A stretch of 64,000 nt of DNA from Candidatus Zixiibacteriota bacterium (GCA_011056555.1 DSEQ01000047.1:1-64000); one strand, 5' to 3'. Counted from the stretch's first letter, positions 8,170 to 17,324 are shown. Translations and numbers: made by a program. The notes: generated by a model not told the origin, from the letters alone.

Positions 8170-10251
8170 TTAAGATTGTTCCTTTTCCTTTTTGGCTTCT
8201 TCCACAAGCTTGTCCTGGATTTCCCGCGGCACCTCTTCATAATGCGAGAAACTCCTGGAAAATACTCCCCGCCCCTGGGTCATCGAACGCACAGCGGTGG
8301 AGTATTTATATAATTCGGCCAATGGCACCTGGGCCTTAATCCTCTGGCCCTGACCCTCCGGCTCCATCCCCAGGATCTTGCCCCTGCGGGACGAAATATC
8401 GCCCATAATGTCGCCGGTATAATCATCGGGCACAATTACTTCAAGGTTGTATATCGGCTCCAGCAGAACCGGGTTGGACTTCAGGAAAGCATCCTTGAAA
8501 GCCATCGAGCCGGCGATCTTGAAAGCCATATCAGAGGAATCGACCGTATGGTACGATCCATAGAACAGTTCCACTTTTAAGTCCACAACCTGGTACCCGG
8601 CCAGGCTTCCCTCAGTCATCGCTTCTACAATACCTTTTTCGACCGAGGGGATGAACTTTGATGGTATCACCCCGCCGCTTATGGCATTTACGAACTCAAA
8701 GCCTTCTCCGCGCGGCAGGGGAGCGACACGAATGTGCACATCACCATACTGCCCCTTGCCTCCAGTCTGCTTCTTGTATTTGTACTGGACCTCGGCCTTG
8801 CCCTTGATCGTCTCACGATAAGGTATTCTGGGCTTCTCGGTCTCGACATCGACCCCGAAACGCTTTTTGAGCTTGTTCAAAATAATATCCATCTGCAGCT
8901 CGCCTTGAGCATACAGCAGCGTCTGTTTCAATTCCGGATCGACCCGCATCATGAAGGTCGGATCCTCCTCATGCAGCTTGGCCAGGCCGCCCGAGATTTT
9001 CTCCTCATCACCCTTGCTGATCGGCCTGACGCCAATATCCACAACCGGCTCCGGGAATTCGAGTTTGGGTATCATCAGGGGATCGCTCTTGGATGTTAAT
9101 GTGTCCCCGGTATGGGTTTTGCGCAGTTTCACGAAAGCTCCCATATCCCCCGGCCCCACTTTGCTCACTTCCTTGCGGTTCTTGCCGTTGACATTATACA
9201 TCTGAGCGATTTTTTCGGTATCCTCGAATGAGGTATTATAAAGCTCGTCACCCTGTTTGACCGATCCGGTAAATACCCGGAAATAGGCCAGCTCCCCCAC
9301 ATGCGACTCGGAAACGGTCTTGAAAATAAAGATCACCGGGGGCGCCCCCTCGGAAACCGGGCGGCTGATTTCCTCGTCTGAATCCGGCTTCAATCCCTTG
9401 ACCTCGCCAAAATCTGCGGGTGAGGGAAAATATTCCGCGGCAAAATCCAGAAATGTCGTAACTCCGGCCATTGTCAGTGACGACACTGCAAAAACAGGAT
9501 ATATGCTCTGCTCGCTTATACCCTTCTTCAATCCGGCCTGAATCTCCTCGGGCGAAAGCTCACCGGCATCGAAGAACTTCTCCAGCAGCGCATCATCCGA
9601 TTCGGCTACATTTTCGATCAGCTTCTCATGCGCCTCCTGGGCGGACGACTGCATATCGTCGGGAATATCCATAGCCGCGGCCGTACCGCTCTCGTCATAA
9701 CTGTAGGCTTTCATTTTGATCAGGTCGACTATACCCTTAAAATTCAGGCCCTCGCCGATCGGAAGCTGGACCGGGATGACATGGATGCCGAAATGGTCCT
9801 GCAAGATCTGCACTTTAGATCCGAATTCGGCATGCTCTTTTTCAATCTTATTTATAATAAAACAGCGCGGCGTGTTATATTTGTCAGTATAACGGAAGGC
9901 CATCTCGGTGCCCACCTCAATTCCGCCGGTAGCATCAAAAAGGATCGCGGCCACATCCGCAACCCGCAGTCCGCCCACAACTTCGCCGATAAAATCGGCA
10001 TAGCCGGGCATATCGATTAGATTGAACTTAGTGTTCTTATATTCAATATTCAAGGCGGTGGCTGAAATTGAAATTTTGCGGTTAATCTCCTCTTCCGTAT
10101 AATCCGAAACCGTATTACCTTCCTCAACTTTTCCCAGACGGCTGGTTATGCCGCCGATATTGAGAATAGCCTCAGCGAACGATGTCTTACCGGAGGTACC
10201 ATGTCCGACCAGTCCTATATTTCGCAGCTGTTCAATTTTGTATTCTTTCAC
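8170..10251 (-). CDS. Elongation factor G-like translational GTPase (EF-G2 type)
   Basis: 693 residues with full EF-G architecture: G domain, domain II (~290-390), domain III, domain IV (GGKGQYGDVHIRVAPL..) and domain V ending before the charged tail KEEKEQS-like sequence. Unlike canonical EF-G, the P-loop reads GHGTSGKTS instead of AHIDAGKTT and the G3 box reads DMPGYADF instead of DTPGHVDF. The usual catalytic-site His is therefore Tyr. These are features of the EF-G-like/FusA2 subgroup, whose role is unclear (stress, recycling or a non-essential variant). The start is GTG at 10251 with AGGAG about 8 bases upstream. It is a single gene, not in a str operon, supporting a paralogue rather than the main EF-G. 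Confidence 0.88.
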   Translation of the reverse strand: MKEYKIEQLRNIGLVGHGTSGKTSFAEAILNIGGITSRLGKVEEGNTVSDYTEEEINRKISISATALNIEYKNTKFNLIDMPGYADFIGEVVGGLRVADVAAILFDATGGIEVGTEMAFRYTDKYNTPRCFIINKIEKEHAEFGSKVQILQDHFGIHVIPVQLPIGEGLNFKGIVDLIKMKAYSYDESGTAAAMDIPDDMQSSAQEAHEKLIENVAESDDALLEKFFDAGELSPEEIQAGLKKGISEQSIYPVFAVSSLTMAGVTTFLDFAAEYFPSPADFGEVKGLKPDSDEEISRPVSEGAPPVIFIFKTVSESHVGELAYFRVFTGSVKQGDELYNTSFEDTEKIAQMYNVNGKNRKEVSKVGPGDMGAFVKLRKTHTGDTLTSKSDPLMIPKLEFPEPVVDIGVRPISKGDEEKISGGLAKLHEEDPTFMMRVDPELKQTLLYAQGELQMDIILNKLKKRFGVDVETEKPRIPYRETIKGKAEVQYKYKKQTGGKGQYGDVHIRVAPLPRGEGFEFVNAISGGVIPSKFIPSVEKGIVEAMTEGSLAGYQVVDLKVELFYGSYHTVDSSDMAFKIAGSMAFKDAFLKSNPVLLEPIYNLEVIVPDDYTGDIMGDISSRRGKILGMEPEGQGQRIKAQVPLAELYKYSTAVRSMTQGRGVFSRSFSHYEEVPREIQDKLVEEAKKEKEQS

Positions 10252-10390
10252 AAGACTAACTCCTGGTTTTTCAATTCCACCGAAAATTGTGCGGGAATTT
10301 AATAAATCACCCCAAACTTGTCAATAGATGTTTTCGCAATTAAAACTGCCATTTTTTACGATGCTTTCGGGAAAAATATTTATGATTGCA

Positions 10391-10504
10391 GTCATTCTGA
10401 GGGAGCGAAACATTGAACCAGGTAGCCTGCCCGCATGAACGAGTAGGGACGAATCCGAAACGTGATCAAAGATCCGGCTTTGATGAGTGGAGTGATTCTG
10501 CCAG
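10391..10504. repeat. Degenerate GTCATTCTGAG-type interspersed repeat
   Basis: Begins GTCATTCTGAGGGAGCG and contains a second arm near GTGATTCTGCC. It belongs loosely to the GTCATT-ended repeat family seen at 15963, 20431, 30341, 30988, 35002 and 46408. The rest of the 10252-10760 gap holds only a possible promoter. Confidence 0.45.
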
Positions 10505-10564
10505 GTGCCCTGAGTTCCACCTTAAAAAAAGTATCGCAATTTTTTTTCCAATATAAAATATTGC

Positions 10565-10593
10565 TTGACTTCTCTATGTTGCAAAAATAAATT
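10565..10593 (+). promoter_or_regulatory. Possible sigma-70 promoter upstream of the dockerin/FISUMP gene
   Basis: TTGACT at 10565-10570 and TAAATT at 10588-10593 are separated by 17 bases. The implied leader is about 160 bases long, so a second promoter nearer the gene is possible. Confidence 0.4.
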
Positions 10594-10760
10594 TCTGGCA
10601 GAAAGGCATCAATTATTAGGCAGCATATTTATAATTCTGGAAAGTAAAGCGCATCTTTCCAATTTTAGCGTCTCTTTAAATATATAACTCTAACGTCCTG
10701 GGGGGATTCACCCTTTTGGGAAATTTGGTTCGCAATTATTAATTATGGCAGGGCATCCAT

Positions 10761-11708
10761 ATGCACAAAAAAAGATGTTTGCTTTCTCTTATGATATTCT
10801 TTGCATTCACGGGTTTAGTCATGACGAATACGGTCGCAGCTTATGTCTGCGGTGACTCTAACGGCGATCAGAATGTTAATGTAAGTGATGCGGTTAATAT
10901 TATTAACTACGTCTTTGTTGGGGGAGAGCCCCCCGTTCCGATGGAGGCAGGCGACTGCAACTGCGATGGCAACTGCAATATTAGTGACGCAGTCGCGATC
11001 ATAAATTTTGTTTTCATTGGCGGTTATGAACCATGTGATCCGAATGGCGACGGTATCCCTGACTGCGGTTTCTATTGCCCGCCGACAGTTACTGATTATG
11101 ATGGGAATATCTATCAAACCGTACAAATTGGTGATCAATGCTGGATGGCTGAAAATCTCAAAGTTACACACTATCGTAACGGTAATAGCATACCTAGTGT
11201 CACTGATTATAGCGCGTGGTCAAGCCTGACCACGGGTGCATATTGCAACTACGGGAATGATATTAGTAATGTAGCAGTTTATGGTAGGCTGTATAATTGG
11301 CACGCTGTAAATGACAGCAGGGGTCTAGCCCCTCAAGGATGGCACATACCGAGCGACACTGAATGGAAACAGCTGGAAATGTATCTTGGTATGAGCCAGG
11401 CCGATGTAGATGACTATGGTTGGCGTGGCACTAATCAAGGCGGGCAGTTGAAAGAGACCGGAACCTCCCATTGGCTGGCGCCCAACACTGGCGCGACCAA
11501 TATAAGTGGCTTCACCGCTCTTCCTGCCGGTGACAGGCTTGATACAGGTGCTTTTTATTACATTCAACAGTATACCGGCTTCTGGTCCACAAGTTTGGCA
11601 GGTTCTAACTGGGCGTGGAATCGTGGCCTAGCCTATAATGTATCGAGCATTGACCGAACTGGGTATCTAAAGACATTCGGCTATTCCGTCCGCTGCGTCA
11701 AGGACTAA
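10761..11708 (+). CDS. Secreted dockerin-repeat plus FISUMP-domain protein
   Basis: 315 residues. A signal peptide (MHKKRCLLSLMIFFAFTGLVMTNTVAA) is followed by a duplicated dockerin type I-like module: CGDSNGDQNVNVSDAVNIINYVFVGG and CNCDGNCNISDAVAIINFVFIGG, calcium-loop Asp/Asn ladders with conserved NYVF helices. A C-terminal FISUMP-type domain (about residues 110-315) carries DGNIYQTVQIGDQCWMAENL, GRLYNWHAV, GWHIPSDTEWKQLE and GYSVRCVKD. This domain was named from Fibrobacter paralogues and is found on many surface proteins of FCB bacteria; its function is not known. No cohesin partner is recognisable nearby except the cohesin-like fold suspected at 47620-48438. It is followed by a paralogue with a lipoprotein N-terminus. 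Confidence 0.88.
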   Translation: MHKKRCLLSLMIFFAFTGLVMTNTVAAYVCGDSNGDQNVNVSDAVNIINYVFVGGEPPVPMEAGDCNCDGNCNISDAVAIINFVFIGGYEPCDPNGDGIPDCGFYCPPTVTDYDGNIYQTVQIGDQCWMAENLKVTHYRNGNSIPSVTDYSAWSSLTTGAYCNYGNDISNVAVYGRLYNWHAVNDSRGLAPQGWHIPSDTEWKQLEMYLGMSQADVDDYGWRGTNQGGQLKETGTSHWLAPNTGATNISGFTALPAGDRLDTGAFYYIQQYTGFWSTSLAGSNWAWNRGLAYNVSSIDRTGYLKTFGYSVRCVKD

Positions 11709-11768
11709 AAAATTGTTTCTCTATTCGGGCATTAGCCCTAGTAAAACCTTTTGCGGAGGTGTAAATAC

Positions 11769-12485
11769 ATGAAGACGTTGGTTCATTATGTACTCGGGCT
11801 TCTTCTTGTGACCCTGATTATATACTTCTTGCCCGGGTGCGGCGGGGACAGAAGCACTGATTCTAATGGAGCAACCATAGAGCCTCTCACTGTTACAGAT
11901 ATAGATGGCAATGTCTATCAGACAGTCAAGATCGGTGATCAGCTGTGGATGGCCGAGAATTTGAGAGTAACTCACTACCGTAATGGGCAACTCATTCTTT
12001 GTATTCCAGATAGCGCCCTTTGGGCTTGGACTACATTACCGTTAGCAGCCTACTGCAATTACAATAATGACGAAAGCAACGTCTCTGTTTACGGTAGATT
12101 ATATAATTGGTATGCAGTGACCGACACATCCAAAATAGCGCCAGAGGGATGGCATGTACCCAGTGATGCAGAATGGCAAACATTGGTGGATTATCTGGGG
12201 GGGCCTGAAATTGCCGGCGGGAAAATGAAGGAACCCGGGATAGATTACTGGATTACCCCTAATACAGGTGCCACCAATGAAAGCGGTTTTTCCGCGCTGC
12301 CCGGAGGTTACCGTGATCCAAATGGTCATTTTGACTACATTGGGATATTCGGTCACTTCCTGTCTTCTTCGGCGAGCGGTTATACCTACGCATGGAAGTG
12401 GCGGCTCAACTACTATGACTCAGCCATCGAACGCCTGAGCTGTAATAAACGCTCCGGATTTTCCGTACGCTGTGTCAAGGACTAA
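11769..12485 (+). CDS. FISUMP-domain lipoprotein
   Basis: 238 residues from the ATG at 11769, chosen because GGAGGT lies 8 bases upstream; an in-frame ATG at 11751 lacks a site. The N-terminus MKTLVHYVLGLLLVTLIIYFLPGC is a lipoprotein signal with the Cys at residue 24, followed by GGDRSTDSNG. The rest is one FISUMP domain, clearly paralogous to the preceding gene: DGNVYQTVKIGDQLWMAENL, GRLYNWYAV, GWHVPSDAEWQTLV, SGFSALPGGYRDP and GFSVRCVKD. The two genes lie in tandem, 60 bases apart, with the same catalytic-looking but uncharacterised core. The display differs: secreted with dockerin versus lipid-anchored. Confidence 0.88.
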   Translation: MKTLVHYVLGLLLVTLIIYFLPGCGGDRSTDSNGATIEPLTVTDIDGNVYQTVKIGDQLWMAENLRVTHYRNGQLILCIPDSALWAWTTLPLAAYCNYNNDESNVSVYGRLYNWYAVTDTSKIAPEGWHVPSDAEWQTLVDYLGGPEIAGGKMKEPGIDYWITPNTGATNESGFSALPGGYRDPNGHFDYIGIFGHFLSSSASGYTYAWKWRLNYYDSAIERLSCNKRSGFSVRCVKD

Positions 12486-12535
12486 TCGGCATGCCTGGTT
12501 TAGACTGAAGCCGGAAAGGAATGATATTACAATAG

Positions 12536-12615
12536 GGGTGGCCTGCCCAAACTCGCTTTGGGCAGGTACCCATATATAAAAACACGCCCAAATTAATTTG
12601 AGCGTGCCACCCATA
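12536..12615. repeat. Short palindromic interspersed repeat
   Basis: Two small hairpins: GCCTGCCCAAA..TTTGGGCAGG, and a CAAATTAATTTG palindrome flanked by CGCCC/GAGCG arms. The second matches the CAAATAAATTTGAGCG segments at 30828-30850 and 45925-45945. Confidence 0.6.
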
Positions 12616-12670
12616 AACCAAATCTATTCGTGCGCGGCGTAAGTCTTTGCGCTACGCGAAAATTTATATC

Positions 12671-14134
12671 CTACATCCGTGTCCGGTAATTTGGGGACTC
12701 TTTGGTGATCTGCACATCGTGCGGATGTGACTCGAAAAGCGAAGCATTGGTAATCTGCACAAACTTGCCGTCACGCTTGAGGTCGGCAATCGTCTTCGTC
12801 CCGCAGACACCCATTCCTGCGCGCAGGCCGCCGATCAACTGATAGACCGTCTCTGCAAGCTCTCCCTTATATGGCACACGTCCCTCGATACCCTCGGGCA
12901 CCAGCTTCTTGATATCCTCGTTATGCTGGAAATACCTGTCGCCCGAACCCTGGCGCATGGCCTCGATCGAACCCATCCCGCGGTAAACTTTATAGGAACG
13001 GCCGTCATACAGAACGATCTCGCCCGGCGACTCCTTGGTGCCCGCAAACAGCGACCCGATCATCACGCAGTCGGCGCCGCAGGCAATCGCCTTGGTAATA
13101 TCGCCGGAGTACTTTACACCGCCGTCGGCTATCAATGGAATATCATGTCTCCGGCAGGCTCTGGCACAGTTCATAATCGCAGTCGCCTGGGGCACACCGG
13201 CGCCTGTCACCACACGGGTGGTGCAGATCGAACCGGGGCCGATCCCGACCTTCACACATTCAGCGCCGGCCTTGATCAATGCTTCCGCTCCCGACTCCAT
13301 GGCCACATTGCCGGCTACCAGCGCGACATCCGGGAAATTCTTTTTGATTTGCGAAACAGCATTCAGGACTCCCTCATGATGACCGTGCGAGGAGTCTATT
13401 ACCAGCACATCCACCTCAGAATCGACCAATAACCGGGCACGCTCCAGCATATCGCCTGAAACGCCGACAGCCGCTCCCACGCGCAGACGGCCCTTGTCAT
13501 CCTTGCAGGCATCCGGATACATGATCTTCTTCATAATATCCTTGACCGTGATCATGCCCTTCAGGTAACCTTCCTCATCGACAATGGGAAGCTTCTCGAT
13601 CCTGTTCTCATGCAGTATATCCTTGGCCCGCTCCATATCGGTTTCGGGCGGCACAGTGATCAGGTTGTCCCTGGTCATCACATCGGAGATCTTCAAATTC
13701 AGATTGCGATGGAACCTCAGGTCACGGTTGGTTATGATCCCCACCAGCTTGTTGTCTTCAGTGATCGGTATGCCCGATATGGAAAAGCGCTCCATGAATT
13801 CCAGCGCCTTACCGATCGGTTCATCAGGGGGCAGGGTAATCGGATTGACGATCATGCCCGACTCGGAACGTTTGACTTTGTCCACCTCTGCCGCCTGCTG
13901 CTCGGCGGACATATTTTTGTGGATGAAACCCAGGCCGCCCTGCCGCGCCAGCGCAATAGCCAGTTCCGCCTCGCAGACCGTATCCATAGCCGAGGCTACC
14001 ACCGGTATATTCAACATGATATCCCGCACCAGACGTGTTGTCACATCGGCCTCCCTGGGGAGCACCTGACTGTGCGCAGGCACCAGCAGGATATCGTCAA
14101 AAGTTAATGCTGTCCCGATAATCTTATCTTCCAT
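12671..14134 (-). CDS. guaB: Inosine-5'-monophosphate dehydrogenase
   Basis: 487 residues from the ATG at 14134, which gives the standard start [22 protein letters not shown] and the family length. An upstream in-frame start would add 24 unusual residues. It converts IMP to XMP with NAD, the committed step to GMP. Visible: barrel start VVASAMDTV, a tandem CBS pair (about residues 95-205, [18 protein letters not shown] and [13 protein letters not shown]), the catalytic Cys loop [44 protein letters not shown], and the flap/active-site region RYFQ.. with EGRVPYKG. It is the last gene on its strand before the FISUMP genes. Two perfect hairpins lie in its leader. Confidence 0.97.
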   Translation of the reverse strand: MEDKIIGTALTFDDILLVPAHSQVLPREADVTTRLVRDIMLNIPVVASAMDTVCEAELAIALARQGGLGFIHKNMSAEQQAAEVDKVKRSESGMIVNPITLPPDEPIGKALEFMERFSISGIPITEDNKLVGIITNRDLRFHRNLNLKISDVMTRDNLITVPPETDMERAKDILHENRIEKLPIVDEEGYLKGMITVKDIMKKIMYPDACKDDKGRLRVGAAVGVSGDMLERARLLVDSEVDVLVIDSSHGHHEGVLNAVSQIKKNFPDVALVAGNVAMESGAEALIKAGAECVKVGIGPGSICTTRVVTGAGVPQATAIMNCARACRRHDIPLIADGGVKYSGDITKAIACGADCVMIGSLFAGTKESPGEIVLYDGRSYKVYRGMGSIEAMRQGSGDRYFQHNEDIKKLVPEGIEGRVPYKGELAETVYQLIGGLRAGMGVCGTKTIADLKRDGKFVQITNASLFESHPHDVQITKESPNYRTRM

Positions 14135-14155
14135 CTTCCTCTTAATCTCTCGTAG

Positions 14156-14224
14156 GTCAAATCTCTGTGAGATTTGACGGTTTTTTCTCCGCAAAAGGGG
14201 TGTCAAAAGTCACAGACTTTTGAC
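14156..14224. repeat. Pair of related perfect hairpins upstream of guaB
   Basis: Two 23-base elements, 46 bases apart start to start, each with a 10-bp perfect stem and a 3-base loop: GTCAAATCTC-tgt-GAGATTTGAC (14156-14178) and GTCAAAAGTC-aca-GACTTTTGAC (14202-14224). Both share the ends GTCAAA/TTTGAC but differ inside the stem in a base-pair-preserving way. They lie between the zinc-ribbon gene and guaB on the minus strand, so they would sit in the guaB leader or in the intercistronic RNA. Confidence 0.8.
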
Positions 14225-14261
14225 CTGCCTTGCCTGAAATGACTGATTTTTTATACTCTCC

Positions 14262-14975
14262 CTATTCATCCTCTCCGGTCCAGACCAAAATCCTTCCGCA
14301 CGAATCGCATGTAATCAGCCTCTCCCCCTTCTTGATCTCCTGGATCAGCTTGGGCTCGAGCTGTTTGAAACATGCTCCGCAGGCGCGCTTTTTCACGCTG
14401 ACCACCGCCATCCCGCCGCGGCCCTTGCGTATTCTCTCATAAACATTCATGACATTGCGCGGTATCCGCACCTGCAGGTTCTTGCGTTCATCCTCCTTGA
14501 TCTGACGCTTCTCCTCGACCGAATCGATCTGCTCCTGCAAAGTCTCCAGCTGGGCATTATTTTCCTTTTTCACCTCGCCGCATTTGCCCACGAATTCTTG
14601 GACTTTGCTCTCCAGCTCCTCGATCTCGCCCATCAACATCAGGATCTTGTCCTCTCCCGACGAGATCGTCTCCTTGCACTCATCGATTTCCTTCACCAGA
14701 GCATCGTATTCTTTGTTGGTCTTTATGGTCAGCATCTGTTTCTGGTACTTCTCGAGCGCATCCTTGGTACTCTGGACCTCCAGCTCAATACTCTTCATCT
14801 CTTTTCTGGCTTCGGTCAGGCGTTCACCATAATTTTGCGATAACTCGAAGCACTCATCTATCTCCCGTTTCAAATTATTGATCATATCCGGGATATAATC
14901 TTTTGAGCGCTCCAGCTCGCCGATATAGTAATCGATTTCCTGCATTTTTAAGAGAAGTTCAATATCTTTTTGCAT
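14262..14975 (-). CDS. Coiled-coil protein with C4 zinc ribbon (DUF164/CdsZ-type)
   Basis: 237 residues from the ATG at 14975, chosen because GGTGGAG precedes it. The first ~175 residues form a long antiparallel coiled coil rich in E/K heptads (MQKDIELLLKMQEIDYYIGELERSK..). The C-terminus is a C4 zinc ribbon, CGACFKQLEP..CDSCGRIL, with four cysteines as two CxxC pairs. The family is widespread and was implicated in CdsZ-like or nucleic-acid-associated roles, but its exact function is unsettled. It is encoded upstream of guaB on the same strand, separated by the twin hairpins. Confidence 0.88.
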   Translation of the reverse strand: MQKDIELLLKMQEIDYYIGELERSKDYIPDMINNLKREIDECFELSQNYGERLTEARKEMKSIELEVQSTKDALEKYQKQMLTIKTNKEYDALVKEIDECKETISSGEDKILMLMGEIEELESKVQEFVGKCGEVKKENNAQLETLQEQIDSVEEKRQIKEDERKNLQVRIPRNVMNVYERIRKGRGGMAVVSVKKRACGACFKQLEPKLIQEIKKGERLITCDSCGRILVWTGEDE

Positions 14976-15131
14976 GACCGTCTCCACCTTAATAGAAACA
15001 AAAAATGCACCCGTTTTCACAGGCGCATTTTCAGGTTTTATAAAACTTTATAAAATGTTTGAAACCCAAACAATATTTTATTTCACGCATATATATTTTT
15101 TGCATGCTCTCCATGCCCTGTTGTTTTCAAA

Positions 15132-15205
15132 TGGGCAATACAGGAATCGAACCTGTGACCTCTCGGATGTGAACCGAACGCTCTAACCATCTGAGCTAAT
15201 TGCCC
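15132..15205 (-). tRNA. tRNA-Val (anticodon CAC)
   Basis: Full cloverleaf: acceptor GGGCAAT/ATTGCCC, D arm GCTC..GAGC, anticodon stem TTCGG/CCGAG around loop TTCACAT (anticodon CAC, reads GUG), T arm ACAGG-TTCGATT-CCTGT and discriminator A. CCA is not encoded. Confidence 0.93.
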
Positions 15206-15219
15206 GCGCAATAAACTAA

Positions 15220-15296
15220 TGGTGGGCCCAGCAGGACTCGAACCTGCGACCCACTGATTATGAGTCAGTTGCTCTAACCGACTGAGCTATGGGCCC
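15220..15296 (-). tRNA. tRNA-Met (anticodon CAT), CCA encoded
   Basis: Cloverleaf with acceptor GGGCCCA/TGGGCCC, D arm GCTC..GAGC, anticodon stem ACTGA/TCAGT around loop CTCATAA (anticodon CAT) and T arm GCAGG-TTCGAGT-CCTGC. The 3' CCA is encoded, unlike in the neighbouring tRNA-Val. It looks like elongator Met; a tRNA-Ile2 with lysidine-modified CAT cannot be ruled out by eye. Confidence 0.9.
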
Positions 15297-15429
15297 CTGT
15301 TTAAACTTTTATTTTATACAAATCTCCAAAGCAAGTCAAGCAAAACTATGATCTATTTATTCCTATAATCTTATATACCTGAATGTTCCAATATTTTAGG
15401 CAAATGTATCGATAATTAGCGATAGCTAT

Positions 15430-15457
15430 AAAAAAATCCCCTCAGAAAGAGGGGATT
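15430..15457 (-). terminator. Rho-independent terminator closing the phage-like cluster
   Basis: Stem AATCCCCTC/GAGGGGATT with a 5-base loop and, on the minus strand, a T7 run. It lies 7 bases after the stop of the last phage-like gene at 15464. Confidence 0.85.
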
Positions 15458-15463
15458 CTACCC

Positions 15464-15772
15464 TTATATTTTAACCTCCAGGCTTTTCCTTCGAAGCGCC
15501 GAATTGATCGCCCGGGCGGCCACCTCCTTCTCGATCCCGCAGATCTCCATCAGCTTGTCAACCGAATCATCGATGAACTTCACCCAGCGATTATCCGGGT
15601 ATCTCGCCACAAGATCATCGGTGAGTTCATCGGCTATATGCGCTATCCATTCAGCATACTTTCGGCGGCTCTCCACCTCCAGAAGCGGAAGCAGGTACTT
15701 CTTCCCTATGAAAGCCACCACCAATCCCAGAAAAGCGGTAATGGCATTTTCAAAACTCAAAAAGTCCAGCAT
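15464..15772 (-). CDS. Small membrane protein, possible LLH-type holin
   Basis: 102 residues with one N-terminal membrane segment (about 8-30, NAITAFLGLVVAFIGKKYLLPLL) followed by amphipathic helices and ending in a GIEKEVAARAINSALRRK segment. A short transmembrane segment, a KYAEWI..AADEL-like helix and a final [GI]xxxxAxxxIxxA motif resemble LLH-family phage holins. This is pattern matching from memory, not a search. AAGGAGG stands 10 bases before the ATG. As the last gene of the phage-like cluster, before a strong terminator, it is where a holin could be expected, but no endolysin is adjacent. Confidence 0.5.
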   Translation of the reverse strand: MLDFLSFENAITAFLGLVVAFIGKKYLLPLLEVESRRKYAEWIAHIADELTDDLVARYPDNRWVKFIDDSVDKLMEICGIEKEVAARAINSALRRKSLEVKI

Positions 15773-16172
15773 ATGTATTATACCTCCTTATTTATTGTGG
15801 ACGGCGTACGTCTCGTGCGCCGCCAATTCCTTCTCTATAAAAGAGTGGCGCGCTAAGATCCGTTAGTGGCCTGATCTAAGGCTGGTTTTGGGCATGCAAG
15901 CGATCCGGGCCAAACGAAGTTTTACCCGGCCACCCCCCAGTTTGACCCGGCCAGCCGCCCGGCGTCATTCCGAGGAGGAGTTGACCCTGGTCAACTCCGA
16001 CGTGGGAATCTCCGCTTTCTCTTGCAACCCCGTCCATGAGATTGCCACCTCCGGCCCTGGCCGGACTCGCAATGACGATTGGCAGACGCATCTTCGAGAT
16101 TGCCATGTGGCTTCGTCCAGCATAAGCCGAACTCGGGCTTTTCGCAATGACAGGAAGCCAACAATTGCAACT
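15773..16172. repeat. Repeat-filled intergenic region with GTCATT-ended elements
   Basis: No gene is seen. From 15963 to about 16077 lies an element opening CGTCATTCCGAGGAGG and closing CTCGCAATGACG, containing a TTGACCctgGTCAA hairpin. It is followed to 16151 by a partial copy ending CGCAATGAC. At 15800-15830 a GGCGTACGTCTCGTGCGCCGCC segment resembles 46186-46203. Confidence 0.6.
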
Positions 16173-17285
16173 CTACCAGTCCAGCTCCCAGCTGGCCTGA
16201 TCAGGCACTGCCACACTCTTCCTGGCAATCCGCCCCGAATCATGATAAATGACGATCTCATACTCACAAACCGGCTCAAGATTATCGCTCGGTATCAAAT
16301 CCAGGTACCAGTAGCCGGTGCTGTCTGTCGAAGCTGTCCTGTAGTACGGCGAAATCACCGATCCGTCATGACTGACAGGCGATTCATTCAAACGCGCCAT
16401 CACCGTCACACCCGCAATAGCATAGCCGGAAAGATCGAAGACCCATCCATATATACGGCACAACTCAGGCGAGACCGGCTGGCCCGGATCAAAGCCGCTG
16501 CCCCAGATAGTATCCACAGTTGACGGCGCCAGCATATTTACAGAATCCGGCAGGCCCTCGAATTCAATCCCGGCCTTGTAGGCCCAAACCCTGTAGATGG
16601 CCTCATCCAGTGAGGCCACAACCAGGCCCTCGGAATTGCTCAGGCCCACAGCCTCTGTCGCTGTCTGGCTGGAATTCATGAATCTGAGCGAAATTCCTTG
16701 CAGCGCCGATGAGTCCGCCGAACTGAACACATACAAACTGCACGGATATGCCCCGCTTCCCGCCCCGCATGAGGACACCGGCACATCCAGATTAGCTTGA
16801 TTTGTCTGGCTGGCAAAGCCGTCCTGCAAAGTGTCCAGAATAGCTTTGGCATAAAGCTTTGCAGAATCCAGATCATCCCAGTTGCCGCTCTTGACATAAT
16901 ATCCCGCTGAGGCCGCACCTCGAATCTCATCCCCGACATAAGCATATACCCTGATTAAATATCTGCCTTTGGTACCCGAACCATCCGATCCCCGAAAGTG
17001 AACTGTATAACTGCCGACGCGGATATTTTCCAGACTGGAGGCATCCTCCCCCAGCGAATCCACCAGGCTGCCATCCGGTCCGAAACGCAATATCTTCAGG
17101 CTGTCTGGATCGGCGGCAAGCGGAAGAGCGGTCGTATCGAATGTCTCGAATGTTAAAATGATGCTGTCAGAAACGCCATTGCCGACGACCTCGGGAAATA
17201 TATCGAAGCCATACGATTTTGACGCCGTATTCAAAAGCACCGGCAACAGGCAGAATATTATCACTTTCAGTCTTTTCATCCTCAT
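16173..17285 (-). CDS. Exported protein with C-terminal carboxypeptidase-regulatory-like domain, in phage-like cluster
   Basis: 370 residues. A Sec-type signal is visible (MRMKRLKVIIFCLLPVLLNTASKSYG). The middle has beta-rich segments and a helical stretch around SAKLYAKAILDTLQDGFAS. The final ~95 residues (RIYGWVFDLSGYAIAGVTVMARL..STDSTGYWYLDLIP) read as a carboxypeptidase-regulatory-like or SpaA-type beta domain often found in appendages. GGGGTGAACG precedes the ATG. Gene order puts it where tail-fibre genes would lie, but a signal peptide is not expected for a virion protein assembled in the cytoplasm. Function unknown. Confidence 0.7.
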   Translation of the reverse strand: MRMKRLKVIIFCLLPVLLNTASKSYGFDIFPEVVGNGVSDSIILTFETFDTTALPLAADPDSLKILRFGPDGSLVDSLGEDASSLENIRVGSYTVHFRGSDGSGTKGRYLIRVYAYVGDEIRGAASAGYYVKSGNWDDLDSAKLYAKAILDTLQDGFASQTNQANLDVPVSSCGAGSGAYPCSLYVFSSADSSALQGISLRFMNSSQTATEAVGLSNSEGLVVASLDEAIYRVWAYKAGIEFEGLPDSVNMLAPSTVDTIWGSGFDPGQPVSPELCRIYGWVFDLSGYAIAGVTVMARLNESPVSHDGSVISPYYRTASTDSTGYWYLDLIPSDNLEPVCEYEIVIYHDSGRIARKSVAVPDQASWELDW

Positions 17286-17324
17286 CGTTCACCCCATATC
17301 TCATTTGATTCTATTTCTTCCCGG

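Noticed and set aside
10761-12485. Sulfatase-modifying or C-type-lectin assignment for the FISUMP genes
   Set aside because: The WMAENL, GRLYNWHAV and SVRCVKD motifs match the FISUMP pattern rather than formylglycine-generating enzymes, and no sulfatase or catalytic Cys pair is present.
15876-16523. Frames of 76-211 residues in the 15.9-16.5 kb region
   Set aside because: They cover the GTCATT-ended repeats or lie antisense to the exported protein gene at 16173-17285.
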